Notes: generated by a model not told the origin, from the sequence alone. 64,000 bases of DNA from Verrucomicrobiota bacterium (GCA_023426435.1 JAFAAS010000197.1:35807-99806), one strand, 5' to 3'; positions 8,582 to 18,508 are shown, counted from the stretch's first letter. A program made the numbers and translations.

Positions 8582-8763
8582 TGTCCTGTCCCGCAGGAAA
8601 CCTCGATAATTCGGGGCACCTAACAGCGGTTGTCATTCTGAGCGTAGCGAAGAATCCAGGGCGGACGACCGGCCGCGGACGCACACGTGGATTCTTCGCT
8701 GCGCTCAGAATGACAACCATCATTTGGCATTCGAATTCCTAACGTTACTTGCGGGACAGGACA
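8582..8763. repeat. nested palindrome, MITE-like
   Basis: The outer 14-bp arms (TGTCCTGTCCCGCA at 8582-8595 and its exact reverse complement at 8750-8763) enclose inner 31-bp arms (8628-8658 and 8688-8718) that match at 30 of 31 positions. The inner arm contains GTCATTCTGAGCG, widely seen as a dispersed bacterial repeat. The DNA between the arms is partly complementary too, so the whole 182 bp could fold as one long hairpin. No transposase is present, so it resembles a MITE or REP-type element. Confidence 0.85.
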
Positions 8764-8764
8764 C

Positions 8765-8912
8765 TATAGCATATTCAATAATGTCATAGCCGTTGGCCGA
8801 ATCGGAAACCCGATTGAAGCACGAAGGAAGGCCACGGGATCTCTCCGTGCCTCCGTGCCTCTGTGCCTCTGTGGTTCACCTGATGGGCTATCGTTTTTCT
8901 GAAAACGCCCTA
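8765..8912 (-). repeat. 150-bp dispersed element, copy 1
   Basis: First of three copies (others at 24423-24578 and 39550-39708). The distal end reads TATAGCATATTCAATAATG and the gene-proximal end TTTTTCTGAAAACGCCC. The centre holds GGATCTCTCCGTGCCTC followed by CTCTGTG repeats. Compared with the others, this copy lacks most of the left half of the central hairpin (the ACCACAAAGGCAC side). It abuts the 3' end of the VOC gene; polarity is given relative to that gene. Confidence 0.85.
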
Positions 8913-8917
8913 AAACT

Positions 8918-9340
8918 TCATTCCTCCGGCAGAAGCTCCGGGTTCCACACGACTTCCCAAAGGTGCTGATCCGGATCTTGGAAGTATCCGGCATAACCGC
9001 CCCAAAACGTCTTCCCCGCCGGCTTCACGATGATCGCGCCCGCTCGTTCAGCCTGCTCCATCACCGCTTCCACTTCTGCTGCCGAGCGAACGTTGTGTCC
9101 GAGCGAAAACGTCGGCGAGCCGCCCGGGTTCGTCGGCATGCCAGCGTCGTGCGCCAAGATCGTTCTCGGCCAAAGCGCCATTCGCAGGCCATTCTCCAGC
9201 TCGAAAAACACCACCGCCCCCTGCTCGAATTCCTGCCCAACAATACCGTCCGTCTTCAGTCCGAGCCCATCTCGATAAAAACGCAGTGATCGATCGAGAT
9301 CGTCCACAGCCAGCGTAATGACACTGATCCTTGGTTTCAT
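8918..9340 (-). CDS. VOC family (glyoxalase-like) protein
   Basis: Encodes 140 residues from ATG 9340; the longer open frame upstream is not family-like. The N-terminus ISVITLAVDDLDRSLRFYRDGLG and the C-terminal YFQDPDQHLWEVVWNP are the two beta-alpha-beta-beta-beta signatures of the vicinal oxygen chelate fold. The protein probably works as a dimer. The exact reaction (lyase, dioxygenase or resistance protein) cannot be assigned. The stop lies 5 bp from a dispersed repeat element. Confidence 0.83.
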   Translation of the reverse strand: MKPRISVITLAVDDLDRSLRFYRDGLGLKTDGIVGQEFEQGAVVFFELENGLRMALWPRTILAHDAGMPTNPGGSPTFSLGHNVRSAAEVEAVMEQAERAGAIIVKPAGKTFWGGYAGYFQDPDQHLWEVVWNPELLPEE

Positions 9341-9459
9341 ACGTGCGTCTTCGGCGCCGAAACGCTCGCCGTCAACTCTCACAAAAACAATGAGGATTTT
9401 CTTCACGTTCGTTCGCGTCCAAGCGCGGTTCTCCCGAGATTCTCGCTGAATCCACGTCC

Positions 9460-10140
9460 ATGTCCTTCGACGTCCTCGCCCCGCACTACACTTGGATGGA
9501 GCGCCTCCTCGCCGGCCCGCGTCTTCAGCGTGCACGCGTCGCTCATCTCGATGCCCTCGCACCTTGCGAGCGTCTGATGATTGCAGGCGTTGGGCACGGC
9601 CATTTCCTGCGCGCGGCCGCCGCTCGTTTTCCAGATCTCGAAATCCTCAGTGTCGACTCGAGCCCGCGAATGCTCGCGCGCGCCCGCGCGCAGACCCGCT
9701 CCGTCCCGAATCCGGATCGCCTCCAGTTTCAGACCACCGCATTGCCCAAACTTCCACCGACGAACGATCGCTTCGATGCGATCGCCACGCACTTCTTCCT
9801 CGATTGCTTCCCGCCCGATGAACTCTCCGACGTGGTCGCCTCGCTCGCTTCCGCCGCGCGCGCGCATGCCGTGTGGCTCGTCTCCGATTTTTCAATACCG
9901 GCGCGAGGTTGGCGACGCCAGCGTGCCCGAGCGATCCACGCGGCCATGTATGCCTTTTTCCGGCCGGTGACTCGGATCCGCGCGCGTCGTGTGACTCCGC
10001 CAGACTCCTTTCTTCGCCGCGAAGGATTCACGCTCGCCGCCCGTCGCAGCTTCGACGCCGGCCTCGTTCAATCCGACCTCTGGTCCCGCGCTACTTCCGC
10101 TTCGCGAGATGCGACTGGAGTTTCTTCAACTCCGGGCTGA
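9460..10140 (+). CDS. class I SAM-dependent methyltransferase
   Basis: Encodes 226 residues. Motif I is LMIAGVGHGHFL (about 40-51), the acidic loop is LEILSVDSSPRM and the post-motif region FDAIATHFFLDCFPPDEL. This is a class I Rossmann methyltransferase; the substrate is unknown. The last about 16 codons (10091-10140) overlap the 3' end of the convergent FeoB-associated gene. The tail after QSDLWSR looks unconserved, as if an earlier stop had been lost. Confidence 0.8.
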   Translation: MSFDVLAPHYTWMERLLAGPRLQRARVAHLDALAPCERLMIAGVGHGHFLRAAAARFPDLEILSVDSSPRMLARARAQTRSVPNPDRLQFQTTALPKLPPTNDRFDAIATHFFLDCFPPDELSDVVASLASAARAHAVWLVSDFSIPARGWRRQRARAIHAAMYAFFRPVTRIRARRVTPPDSFLRREGFTLAARRSFDAGLVQSDLWSRATSASRDATGVSSTPG

Positions 10141-10261
10141 CCGCTCCGCAATCGCTACCGCAACCCGGATTTCGCCGCTTCGCCACCGCGCGCGCGACGA
10201 GCCAGATCGCAGCGACTGCCACGACCAGAAGCGCGAGAACAGTTTGGACTTCAGGTGTCAT
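10091..10261 (-). CDS. FeoB-associated Cys-rich membrane protein
   Basis: Encodes 56 residues from ATG 10261, one base after the feoB stop. It has one transmembrane helix (about residues 6-25), then a basic stretch and a small Cys motif GCGSDCGA. This is the layout of the FeoB_associated family, which is found only next to feoB. Its role in Fe2+ transport is not settled in the literature; association with FeoB in the membrane is inferred. Its 3' end overlaps the convergent methyltransferase gene by 50 bp. Confidence 0.8.
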   Translation of the reverse strand: MTPEVQTVLALLVVAVAAIWLVARAVAKRRNPGCGSDCGAVSPELKKLQSHLAKRK

Positions 10262-10262
10262 C

Positions 10263-12389
10263 TCAGTAGCCGAGCGCGCGGCCGGCTTGATAAACAATGA
10301 ACGACAAGATCCACGCCGTGCCAGTCATGTAGGCGATTTGGAAGAGCGGCCAACGCCACGAATTCGTCTCGCGTCGCACGATCGCGATCGTGCTCACACA
10401 CTGCATCGCGAACACGTAGAAGATCATCAGCGTGAAACACACCAGCGGCGTGAACAGCGGCGCGCCGTCCGGCCAGCGCGCGCCGAGGAGCGCCTGTCGC
10501 AGCGGCTCGGTATCCTCCTCGTCCTCGGACTGCGCGTTGAACACGACGCCCATCGTCGAAACGAAAACCTCCCGCGCGGCGAACGAGCTGATGAGCCCGA
10601 TGCCGATCTGCCAGTCGAAACCGAGCGGCTTGATCGCTGGCTCGATCAGATGTCCCGCGCGCCCCGCGAAACTTTGCGCGAGCTGTTCCTGCGCCGGCGT
10701 GTCGTCGGGAGCTTTTGGATACGCCGCGAGAAACCACAGCACGATGCTGATCCCAAGAATCACGGTGCCGGCGCGGCGGATGAAGATCCATCCTCGCTCG
10801 AGCATGTGCATCACGACGTCGCGCAGCGAAGGCATCCGATACGGCGGCAGCTCCATGATCATCAGCGGCGGCTCGCCTTTCAGCAGCGTGCGTTTGAAAA
10901 GCCACGCGAAACCGAACGCCCCGAAGGTGCCGAGCGCATACATCAGAAGCATGATGCCGACCTTGGTCAGAATCGGCACGCGTTCGCCGGGCACGAGCGC
11001 CGCGATCATCAACAGATAAACCGGCAACCGCGCCGAGCAGCTCATCAGCGGCGCCACGAGGATCGTGACCAAACGGTCCTTGTGATTCTCGATCGTGCGA
11101 GTCGCCATGATCCCCGGAATCGCGCACGCGTAGGAACTGAGGAGCGGAATGAAGGATTTCCCGTTGAGACCGACGCGGCTCATCAAGCGGTCCATGATGA
11201 AAGCCGCGCGCGCCATGTAGCCGGTGCTCTCCAACAGCCCGATGAAGAAAAACAAAATCAGAATCTGCGGCAGGAAGATGATCACGCCGCCCACGCCCGC
11301 GATCGCGCCATCGGTGATCAGGTCGCGGAGATCGCCTGCCGGCATCGCGTCTTTCACCCAGTTCGAGAGCGCCGCCATGTGCTCGTCGATGAAGTTCATC
11401 GGATACTCCGCGAACGTGAAGATGCTCAGGAAGAGCAGCGTCATGATCGCGCCGAGCGTCGCCCAGCCCCACAGCGGATGCGTGACAACGCCGTCGATTT
11501 TATCCGACGTGCTCGGCCCCGTCTCTCCGGCCGGAATAACCACTTCGCGCGCGATTTCACCGATCGCATCGTAGCGGGAATTCACGAGCGTGCCGGCCCA
11601 GTCCGTGCCTTCTTTCTGCCAGCGGCTTTGCCAGCCTTCGAGAATCTCGTGCGTGCGCGAGCTGAGCGGCGTCGAGCCCGCCACGCGCACGCTGTCCTGA
11701 TCGGTCAACAACAACAGCGCTTCAGCGCGCGCGACCAGCGGAGCTTTTTTGTCATTCGCGGTAAGCGACGCTTGGAGATCGGCCACGGCCGGCGCGATTT
11801 CGGCCGGGATGTCCCACGCGTGACGCGCGAGCGGCAGATCGACGCGACTCATCGCGAGTCGAAGTTCGACGAGTCCTTTTCCGTGCACCGCTTCGCAGGG
11901 AATGATCGGCACGCCGAGCTCGTGCTCGAGACGGGCAACGCGAATGTTGAGCCCCGCTGTCGCCGCGAGATCCATCATGTTGAGCACAACGATGACGGGC
12001 CGGCCGAGATCGAGGATCTGATGGAGCAGATAGAGGTTTCGCTCGAGATTCGTCGCGTCGAGAATGCACAGCACGCGATCCGGTTGAGGCGTGTCGGCGC
12101 GGCGACCGAGCAAAACGTCGCGCGTGACCGCTTCGTCCGGCGAACGCGCCGCGAGCGAATATGTGCCAGGCAAATCGATCACCGTCATCGGCTGCCCGTG
12201 CTGCGAGTAGGTGGTGCCGATCTTCTTTTCGACGGTGACGCCGGGATAGTTGCCGACCTTTTGTTTTAGACCGGTGAGCGCGTTGAACAGCGTGCTCTTG
12301 CCGCAATTCGGATTTCCGACGAGGGCGTAGGTCGGGGTGCGCGTGGACGCGGACGTCGGCGCGGCGGCGATGTGTGCGGGCAGGGCCAT
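10263..12389 (-). CDS. feoB: ferrous iron transport protein B
   Basis: Encodes 708 residues from ATG 12389, one base after the feoA stop; a start at 12410 would overlap feoA. The N-terminal G-domain shows G1 GNPNCGKST (25-33), G3 DLPGTYSLA and G4 NMMD. The membrane part carries paired gate regions, including LESTGYMARAAFIMDRLM and GLNGKSFIPLLSSYACAIPG, both diagnostic for FeoB. It imports Fe2+ across the cytoplasmic membrane with help from FeoA. It sits in a four-gene operon with two FeoA-like proteins upstream and a FeoB-associated protein downstream. Confidence 0.96.
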   Translation of the reverse strand: MALPAHIAAAPTSASTRTPTYALVGNPNCGKSTLFNALTGLKQKVGNYPGVTVEKKIGTTYSQHGQPMTVIDLPGTYSLAARSPDEAVTRDVLLGRRADTPQPDRVLCILDATNLERNLYLLHQILDLGRPVIVVLNMMDLAATAGLNIRVARLEHELGVPIIPCEAVHGKGLVELRLAMSRVDLPLARHAWDIPAEIAPAVADLQASLTANDKKAPLVARAEALLLLTDQDSVRVAGSTPLSSRTHEILEGWQSRWQKEGTDWAGTLVNSRYDAIGEIAREVVIPAGETGPSTSDKIDGVVTHPLWGWATLGAIMTLLFLSIFTFAEYPMNFIDEHMAALSNWVKDAMPAGDLRDLITDGAIAGVGGVIIFLPQILILFFFIGLLESTGYMARAAFIMDRLMSRVGLNGKSFIPLLSSYACAIPGIMATRTIENHKDRLVTILVAPLMSCSARLPVYLLMIAALVPGERVPILTKVGIMLLMYALGTFGAFGFAWLFKRTLLKGEPPLMIMELPPYRMPSLRDVVMHMLERGWIFIRRAGTVILGISIVLWFLAAYPKAPDDTPAQEQLAQSFAGRAGHLIEPAIKPLGFDWQIGIGLISSFAAREVFVSTMGVVFNAQSEDEEDTEPLRQALLGARWPDGAPLFTPLVCFTLMIFYVFAMQCVSTIAIVRRETNSWRWPLFQIAYMTGTAWILSFIVYQAGRALGY

Positions 12390-12390
12390 G

Positions 12391-12630
12391 TCAGGAAACG
12401 GGCTCCACAAGCACGTGCTCCGCTTCGGTTTTGCGGAGGGTGAGATTGTAACCGCGAACTTTGATTTCGATCGGGTCGCCGAGCGGCGCCGTGCGCACGA
12501 GCGTGATGCGCGTGCCGGGACTCATGCCCATCTCGCGAAGACGGAGAAACGCGGTGCCGGATTTCGGAAATTCTTTGACGACCGCGGACGAGCCGACGGC
12601 GAGCGCGGAGAGAGCAACCGGATTGGCCAT
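12391..12630 (-). CDS. feoA: ferrous iron transport protein A, second copy
   Basis: Encodes 79 residues of the SH3-like FeoA fold: AFLRLREMGMSPGTRITLVRTAPLGDPIEIKVRGYNLTLR. FeoA is known as a small cytoplasmic partner of FeoB. It sits directly upstream of feoB and 9 bp after the other FeoA-like gene. Confidence 0.92.
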   Translation of the reverse strand: MANPVALSALAVGSSAVVKEFPKSGTAFLRLREMGMSPGTRITLVRTAPLGDPIEIKVRGYNLTLRKTEAEHVLVEPVS

Positions 12631-12639
12631 GGAGGAGAC

Positions 12640-12897
12640 TCAGGCGCGCCGAAGCTGCTCGACGAGAATGTTTTTAGCGGCGTCGTGACTCAGGGCGACC
12701 CGGTTGCCGTTGACTTGGCAAAGCACCGTGCTGCTGCCGGAGATCTTCGTGATACACGCGGATTCGCCCAGGCCCATTTCGCGCACGCGTTGGCAGAACT
12801 CGCTCTTGCCCGCCAACTCCCGCACCAGCCCGACGCCACCGGCAGGCAGCTGGCACAGCGGCAAAAGCGCAGTCGTCGTTCGACTCAAAGCGGTCAC
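12640..12897 (-). CDS. feoA: FeoA-family protein, first copy
   Basis: Encodes 85 residues with the FeoA fold (CQRVREMGLGESACITKI, then VLCQVNGNRVALSHDAAKNILVE) but a more divergent N-terminus containing CQLPAGG. It is the first gene of the feo operon, starting 36 bp after the atp terminator stem. Tandem FeoA proteins are known in several phyla. A division of labour is inference. Just upstream, TGAGACT-C-GATTTCA (12906-12920) is a poor Fur-box match and is not claimed. Confidence 0.88.
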   Translation of the reverse strand: MTALSRTTTALLPLCQLPAGGVGLVRELAGKSEFCQRVREMGLGESACITKISGSSTVLCQVNGNRVALSHDAAKNILVEQLRRA

Positions 12898-12933
12898 CCG
12901 GGGAATGAGACTCGATTTCAGTGATCGTTCAAG

Positions 12934-12969
12934 AAAAAGGCCCAGCCGCAGCGAAGCGACTGGGCCTTT
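12934..12969 (-). terminator. Rho-independent terminator of the atp operon
   Basis: On the minus strand a 10-bp GC-rich stem (AAAGGCCCAG with CTGGGCCTTT) closes a loop that has its own short stem, followed by a T tract. It begins about 10 bp after the atpC stop, between atpC and the feo operon. Confidence 0.9.
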
Positions 12970-12978
12970 GTAAGAATT

Positions 12979-13386
12979 TTAGCGCTTCCGACGCTTCACG
13001 GCTAATTGAACGCCGGAGAAGCGGACGAGACCTTGGAGCCGCTCGAACTCGTTGGGATCGAGGTGCGCGGCATCCTCCAACTGCGCTTCGGCCCGCGCCA
13101 TCGCCTCTTCAACCGCCTTCTCGTCGATCACTTCCTGGTTGATCGCGTGCTCCGCCAAAACGCGGACGCGATCACCTTCGACCTGGGCGAAACCGCTCCC
13201 GATCACGAGGAGCTCGGTGGTGTTGCCCTTCGTGACGCGGAGCTCGCCGTCTTCAACTTGAGTCAGCAGCGGAATATGGCCCGGCAGCACGCCGATTTCG
13301 CCTTCGACCGTCGGGATGACGACCGTGTCGATCGTGTCCGAATAGACGCGAGCTTCGGGAGTGACGATTTCGAGAGTGAGAGGCAT
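12979..13386 (-). CDS. atpC: F0F1 ATP synthase subunit epsilon
   Basis: Encodes 135 residues from the ATG at 13386. The beta-sandwich start LTLEIVTPEARVYSD, then GEIGVLPGHIPLLTQV and VIGSGFAQVEGDRVRVLAE, is typical epsilon. The helical C-terminus ends with KRRKR. It is part of the central stalk that couples rotor and catalytic head and can inhibit ATP hydrolysis. Last gene of the operon, separated from atpD by a 78-bp palindromic spacer and followed by a terminator. Confidence 0.95.
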   Translation of the reverse strand: MPLTLEIVTPEARVYSDTIDTVVIPTVEGEIGVLPGHIPLLTQVEDGELRVTKGNTTELLVIGSGFAQVEGDRVRVLAEHAINQEVIDEKAVEEAMARAEAQLEDAAHLDPNEFERLQGLVRFSGVQLAVKRRKR

Positions 13387-13395
13387 TTGATTTGG

Positions 13396-13457
13396 CCCGC
13401 GAACCACGCGAAAGGCGCGAAATATAACGGTTCGCGTAATTTCGCGTGTTTAGCGGG
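13396..13457. repeat. palindrome in the atpD-atpC spacer
   Basis: Outer arms CCCGC/GCGGG and inner ACGCGAAA/TTTCGCGT enclose further CGCG-rich DNA, giving an imperfect stem of about 60 bp. It fills the intercistronic gap and leaves room for translation signals on both sides. A similar TTCGCG-rich stretch lies inside the GH2 gene at 2390-2419. Confidence 0.75.
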
Positions 13458-13464
13458 AGGTCAG

Positions 13465-14928
<1,464 letters not shown>

Positions 14929-15816
14929 TTAACTGCTCGCGAACTGGGCGGCCGCGATTTCGAGGATTTCCTGCGTGATGCCGGCCTGGCGGGCTTTGTT
15001 GTATTCGAGCGTGAGATCGCCGAGGAGCTTCGTGGCGTTGTCCTTGGCGGTCTTCATCGCGACCATGCGGGCGCTGTGTTCCGAGGCTTTCGCATCGAGC
15101 ACCTGCTGATAGATTTCGCGATTGATGTAGAGCGGCAGCAGCGCTTCGAGCACCGACGTGGCGCTGGGCTCGAACAACATCTGATTGGTCGTCGCGCTGG
15201 GTGCCGCCGGAGCCGCGGTGTGCCCCGCGTCGGAACGAAGATCGGCGACCGCATCCTTGACACTCGTCAGCGGGAGCAGCGGAAGCACGGTCGGGATCTG
15301 CACCAGCGTGTTCTTGAAACGCGGATACACGATTTCGACGGTGTCGACGACGCCATCGAGGAACTGCTTCACCATGAACTCCGCGACGACTTTCACTTCG
15401 GAGAAAGCGACTTTGTCGCTCACCTGGAAATCGGCGATGAGGTTGCGATGCGTGCGGGCGAGGAACTGCGCGCCTTTGCGTCCGATGACGACGTATTTGG
15501 CAGGCTGCTTGATCTCGGTGACGAGCTTGAAGAGGTTCGCGTTGAGCGGACCGGCGAGACCTTTGTCCGTAGTGACAAGCAGGATACCGCGGGTCTTCAC
15601 CTCGCGACGGGCGAGAAACGGATGCTGCGTTTCCTCCACGCGATCGGCCAGCGCGCCGAGCATCTGCGCCATCAGGTCGGCGTAAGCGCGACCGGCGAGC
15701 GCCATCTGCTGGGCCTTCTTCATCTTCGAAGCGGCCACAAGCTCCATCGCCTTGGTGATCTGGCGGGTGTTTTTGACCGACTTGATGCGGCGGCGAATGT
15801 CTCTGGTAGAAGCCAT
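14929..15816 (-). CDS. atpG: F0F1 ATP synthase subunit gamma
   Basis: Encodes 295 residues. The N-terminal helix TRDIRRRIKSVKNTRQITKAMELVAASKMKKAQ and the C-terminal helix with LTLEYNKARQAGITQEILEI are gamma hallmarks, forming the rotating shaft inside the alpha/beta ring. The insert near residues 195-215 (DAGHTAAPAAPSA) is a low-complexity loop not seen in short gammas. It follows a 91-bp palindromic spacer after atpA. Confidence 0.96.
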   Translation of the reverse strand: MASTRDIRRRIKSVKNTRQITKAMELVAASKMKKAQQMALAGRAYADLMAQMLGALADRVEETQHPFLARREVKTRGILLVTTDKGLAGPLNANLFKLVTEIKQPAKYVVIGRKGAQFLARTHRNLIADFQVSDKVAFSEVKVVAEFMVKQFLDGVVDTVEIVYPRFKNTLVQIPTVLPLLPLTSVKDAVADLRSDAGHTAAPAAPSATTNQMLFEPSATSVLEALLPLYINREIYQQVLDAKASEHSARMVAMKTAKDNATKLLGDLTLEYNKARQAGITQEILEIAAAQFASS

Positions 15817-15820
15817 GTGA

Positions 15821-15905
15821 GATTTTCGATTCTGGATTTTGGATTTTCGATTTCAGGGTCCCGGCCGGGACCGGTCGAAAATCGAGAATCGAAATTCGAA
15901 AATTA
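15821..15905. repeat. palindrome in the atpA-atpG spacer
   Basis: The core GGTCCCGGCCGGGACC (15857-15872) is a perfect 16-bp palindrome. AT-rich flanks (GATTTTCGATTCTGG on one side, AATCGAGAATCGAAATTCG on the other) are largely complementary, so nearly the whole 91-bp spacer can form one hairpin. The base composition is unlike the surrounding genes. Confidence 0.8.
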
Positions 15906-15907
15906 CG

Positions 15908-17434
15908 TTAGGCAGCAAAGGTCGGCTTCCACTCCTCGAGCGCGGCCTGAAGCTTGGCTTCAAGATCCTTGTCGAGAGCGGCCTTGGTGCGGATTTCGGT
16001 GAGCAGCGCGTCCTTGCGGGTGGCGAAGAACTCTTTCAACGAGTTCGCCGCCGCGACCACCTTCTTGGTGTCGATCGCGTCGAAATAGTTTTTCTGCATC
16101 GCGAAGAGCACCGCGACCTGGAGTTCGATCGGAATCGGATTGAACGCGGGCTGCTTGAAGAGCTCGACGATGCGCGCACCGCGCTCGAGCTGAGCTTTGG
16201 TTTTCGCATCGAGATCGGAGCCGAATTGCGCGAAGGCGGCGAGTTCGCGGAACTGCGCGAGCTCACCCTTCAACTTACCACCGACCTGCTTCGTCGCTTT
16301 GATCTGCGCGGCGGAACCGACGCGCGAGACGGAGAGACCGACGGACACCGCCGGGCGGATGCCTTGGTTGAAAAGGTCGGTCTCGAGAAAGATCTGGCCG
16401 TCGGTGATCGAAATGACGTTCGTCGGAATGTAGGCCGAGACGTCGCCGGCGAGCGTTTCGATGATCGGCAACGCGGTGAGCGAGCCCTTGCCTTCGAGGC
16501 GGGCCGAACGCTCGAGCAGGCGCGAGTGGAGATAGAACACGTCGCCCGGATAGGCCTCGCGGCCGGAGGGACGCTTCAGGATCAGCGAAATCTGGCGGTA
16601 GGCGACCGCGTGCTTCGAGAGATCGTCGTAAACGATCAGCGCATCCATGCCGTTTTCCATGAACCACTCACCCATCGCGGCGCCGGAGTAAGGCGCGAGA
16701 TATTGGTTAGCGGGGTTGTCGGCGGCGGGAGCGGCGACGATGATCGTGTATTCGAGGGCGCCGGCAGCTTCGAGCGCGGCGATCGTGCGGACGATGTTGG
16801 AATTCTTCTGACCAACCGCGACGTAGATCGAATAGACCGGGCGGAACTTCGGATCGCCGGACGCGAGACCGACTTTGTTGATCTTCGCCTGATTGATGAT
16901 CGTGTCGATCGCGATGGTCGTCTTGCCCGTGCCGCGGTCGCCGATGATCAGTTCGCGCTGGCCACGGCCGATCGGGATCATGGAGTCGATCGCCATGATG
17001 CCGGTGAAGAGCGGCTGGGAAACGGATTTGCGGACGATGATGCCGGGGGCGATCTTTTCGACCGGATACGTTTCGGTGGCCGCGATCGGACCCTTGCCAT
17101 CGACGGGATTGCCGAGCGCATCGACCGCGCGGCCGAGCAGGGCCTTGCCGACAGGAACGGAGAGGAGCTTGCCCGTCGTCTGAACTTCGTCGCCTTCCTT
17201 GAGTTTCGAAATGTCGCCGAGGACGACGCAGCCGACTTCGTCTTCTTCGAGATTGAGCGCGATGCCGATGACCCCGCCGGGGAACTGCACCATTTCGTTA
17301 TACATGACGTCCGAGAGGCCGTCGATGCGCGCAACACCGTCGGCTACGGTGCGAATGTGGCCGGTGTTCTTCTTGACCGCCTTGGTCGAGAGCTGGGCGA
17401 TCTGTTGTTCGATTTGTGCGAGGACGGTGCTCAT
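15908..17434 (-). CDS. atpA: F0F1 ATP synthase subunit alpha
   Basis: Encodes 508 residues. It has [18 protein letters not shown] (P-loop near residue 171), [12 protein letters not shown] and the conserved [24 protein letters not shown]. It is the non-catalytic nucleotide-binding subunit of the F1 head. The start is followed by the typical N-terminal crown region ([17 protein letters not shown]). It lies 43 bp after atpH. Confidence 0.97.
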   Translation of the reverse strand: MSTVLAQIEQQIAQLSTKAVKKNTGHIRTVADGVARIDGLSDVMYNEMVQFPGGVIGIALNLEEDEVGCVVLGDISKLKEGDEVQTTGKLLSVPVGKALLGRAVDALGNPVDGKGPIAATETYPVEKIAPGIIVRKSVSQPLFTGIMAIDSMIPIGRGQRELIIGDRGTGKTTIAIDTIINQAKINKVGLASGDPKFRPVYSIYVAVGQKNSNIVRTIAALEAAGALEYTIIVAAPAADNPANQYLAPYSGAAMGEWFMENGMDALIVYDDLSKHAVAYRQISLILKRPSGREAYPGDVFYLHSRLLERSARLEGKGSLTALPIIETLAGDVSAYIPTNVISITDGQIFLETDLFNQGIRPAVSVGLSVSRVGSAAQIKATKQVGGKLKGELAQFRELAAFAQFGSDLDAKTKAQLERGARIVELFKQPAFNPIPIELQVAVLFAMQKNYFDAIDTKKVVAAANSLKEFFATRKDALLTEIRTKAALDKDLEAKLQAALEEWKPTFAA

Positions 17435-17477
17435 CGGAAACGTGTATTAGAAATTTGGATTCGGGGTGCGGTGGAAC

Positions 17478-17873
17478 TCAGACGGCGGCGCCGAGGGCGG
17501 CGAGCTGGCCGGCAACAGAGGATTCGTAAACATCGTCGCCAACGCGGACGCGCAGGCCGGCGAGAAGCGCGTCGTTACGCTGCGCGATCGGAGTGACGCT
17601 GCGACCGTATTTCTGCGCCATCGCCGCCGCGATCGAGTCGAGCGACGCCTGGTTCGCAGGACCGGCGTGCTCGATCACGGCCTGGCCGCGCGAAACTTCG
17701 GCGGCGACGAAGCGTTGGTAGGCTTTCAACACCGCGACCGTGTGGGCCGGCCGGTGCTTCTGGATGTAAGCCAGCACGCCGGAAACGCGATCGGCCGAGA
17801 GAGCGCCGTTTTCGAAGCTCAGTTTATAGAGCTGTTTCGCGAGTTGGTTGATCTGCTTGTTGGCGGAGGCCAT
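17478..17873 (-). CDS. atpH: F0F1 ATP synthase subunit delta, short form
   Basis: Encodes 131 residues, well below the roughly 175 of E. coli delta. The N-terminal helical domain is recognisable (INQLAKQLYKLSFENGALSA, VLAYIQKHRP, VLKAYQRFVAAEV), and the C-terminal RVRVGDDVYESSVAGQLAAL matches the usual GGxxxxIGDxxxDxSxxxxL end. The loss is internal, in the middle helices. Position between atpF and atpA supports the assignment. Delta/OSCP joins F1 to the peripheral stalk. Confidence 0.9.
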   Translation of the reverse strand: MASANKQINQLAKQLYKLSFENGALSADRVSGVLAYIQKHRPAHTVAVLKAYQRFVAAEVSRGQAVIEHAGPANQASLDSIAAAMAQKYGRSVTPIAQRNDALLAGLRVRVGDDVYESSVAGQLAALGAAV

Positions 17874-17893
17874 GGCGCGCGGCGAAAATCAGG

Positions 17894-18442
17894 TCAGACG
17901 CTCGTCAGCTCGCGGGCGGCCGCGTCGTTGTAGGAAGCGCGATCGGCGTCGGTCAATTTCTTCGCCAGCACGCGCTCGGTCGTGGCGACCACGAGGCGCG
18001 CAATCTCGGTGCGGGCATCGGCGAGCATCTTCTTGTGCTCGAGCTCGATCGCCTGCTGCGCCTTGGCGAGAAGGTCGCTGGCCTTCGTCGTCGCTTCCTG
18101 GGTTTGTTTGTCGAGAAACTCTTTCGCGGTCTTGCGTGCGTCGTCGACGATGCGGGTGGCTTCGACTTGCGCCTTCTTCACGATGGCGGCGCTTTCCTGC
18201 TGCGCGGCGGCGAGTTTCGCCTGCATTTCCTCCGCGTGCTTGATCCCGGATTCGATCTTTCGGTTGCGCTCCTCCATCGTCGCGGTGACCGGCTTGATGC
18301 CGAACTTGTAGAGAACGAAGAGAACGACGACGAAGCTGATGAGCTGCCAGACGACGTATTTCCATTCGACGCCGAACTTCGTGAGCATGTTGGGCTCGGC
18401 GGCGTTCTCGACAGCGGCAGCGAGGATGAGGGGCAGCGTCAT
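17894..18442 (-). CDS. atpF: F0F1 ATP synthase subunit b
   Basis: Encodes 182 residues: an N-terminal lead of about 25, one membrane helix ([18 protein letters not shown]), and a long charged coiled coil rich in A, E, K and Q through residue 160. This is the peripheral stalk. Only one b-type gene is seen, so a homodimer is expected. It follows atpE by 66 bp and precedes atpH by 20 bp. Confidence 0.95.
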   Translation of the reverse strand: MTLPLILAAAVENAAEPNMLTKFGVEWKYVVWQLISFVVVLFVLYKFGIKPVTATMEERNRKIESGIKHAEEMQAKLAAAQQESAAIVKKAQVEATRIVDDARKTAKEFLDKQTQEATTKASDLLAKAQQAIELEHKKMLADARTEIARLVVATTERVLAKKLTDADRASYNDAAARELTSV

Positions 18443-18508
18443 AACGAAACGGATCGGGTGAAAGGGAAATGGCAGCGCGACCGAATCGCGCTGCCGGAGA
18501 GAACTTTA

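Larger units (their letters stand above)
8549..8917. other. 369-bp intergenic gap filled by repeats
   Basis: No credible gene is visible between the reductase and the VOC gene. The gap holds two adjoining repeats: a nested palindrome (8582-8763) and copy 1 of the 150-bp dispersed element (8765-8912). They are annotated separately. Confidence 0.85.

Noticed and set aside
12906..12920. Possible Fur box TGAGACT-C-GATTTCA ahead of feoA
   Set aside because: Only about 9 of 14 positions fit the 7-1-7 consensus and the arms pair at 4 of 7 positions; chance cannot be excluded.
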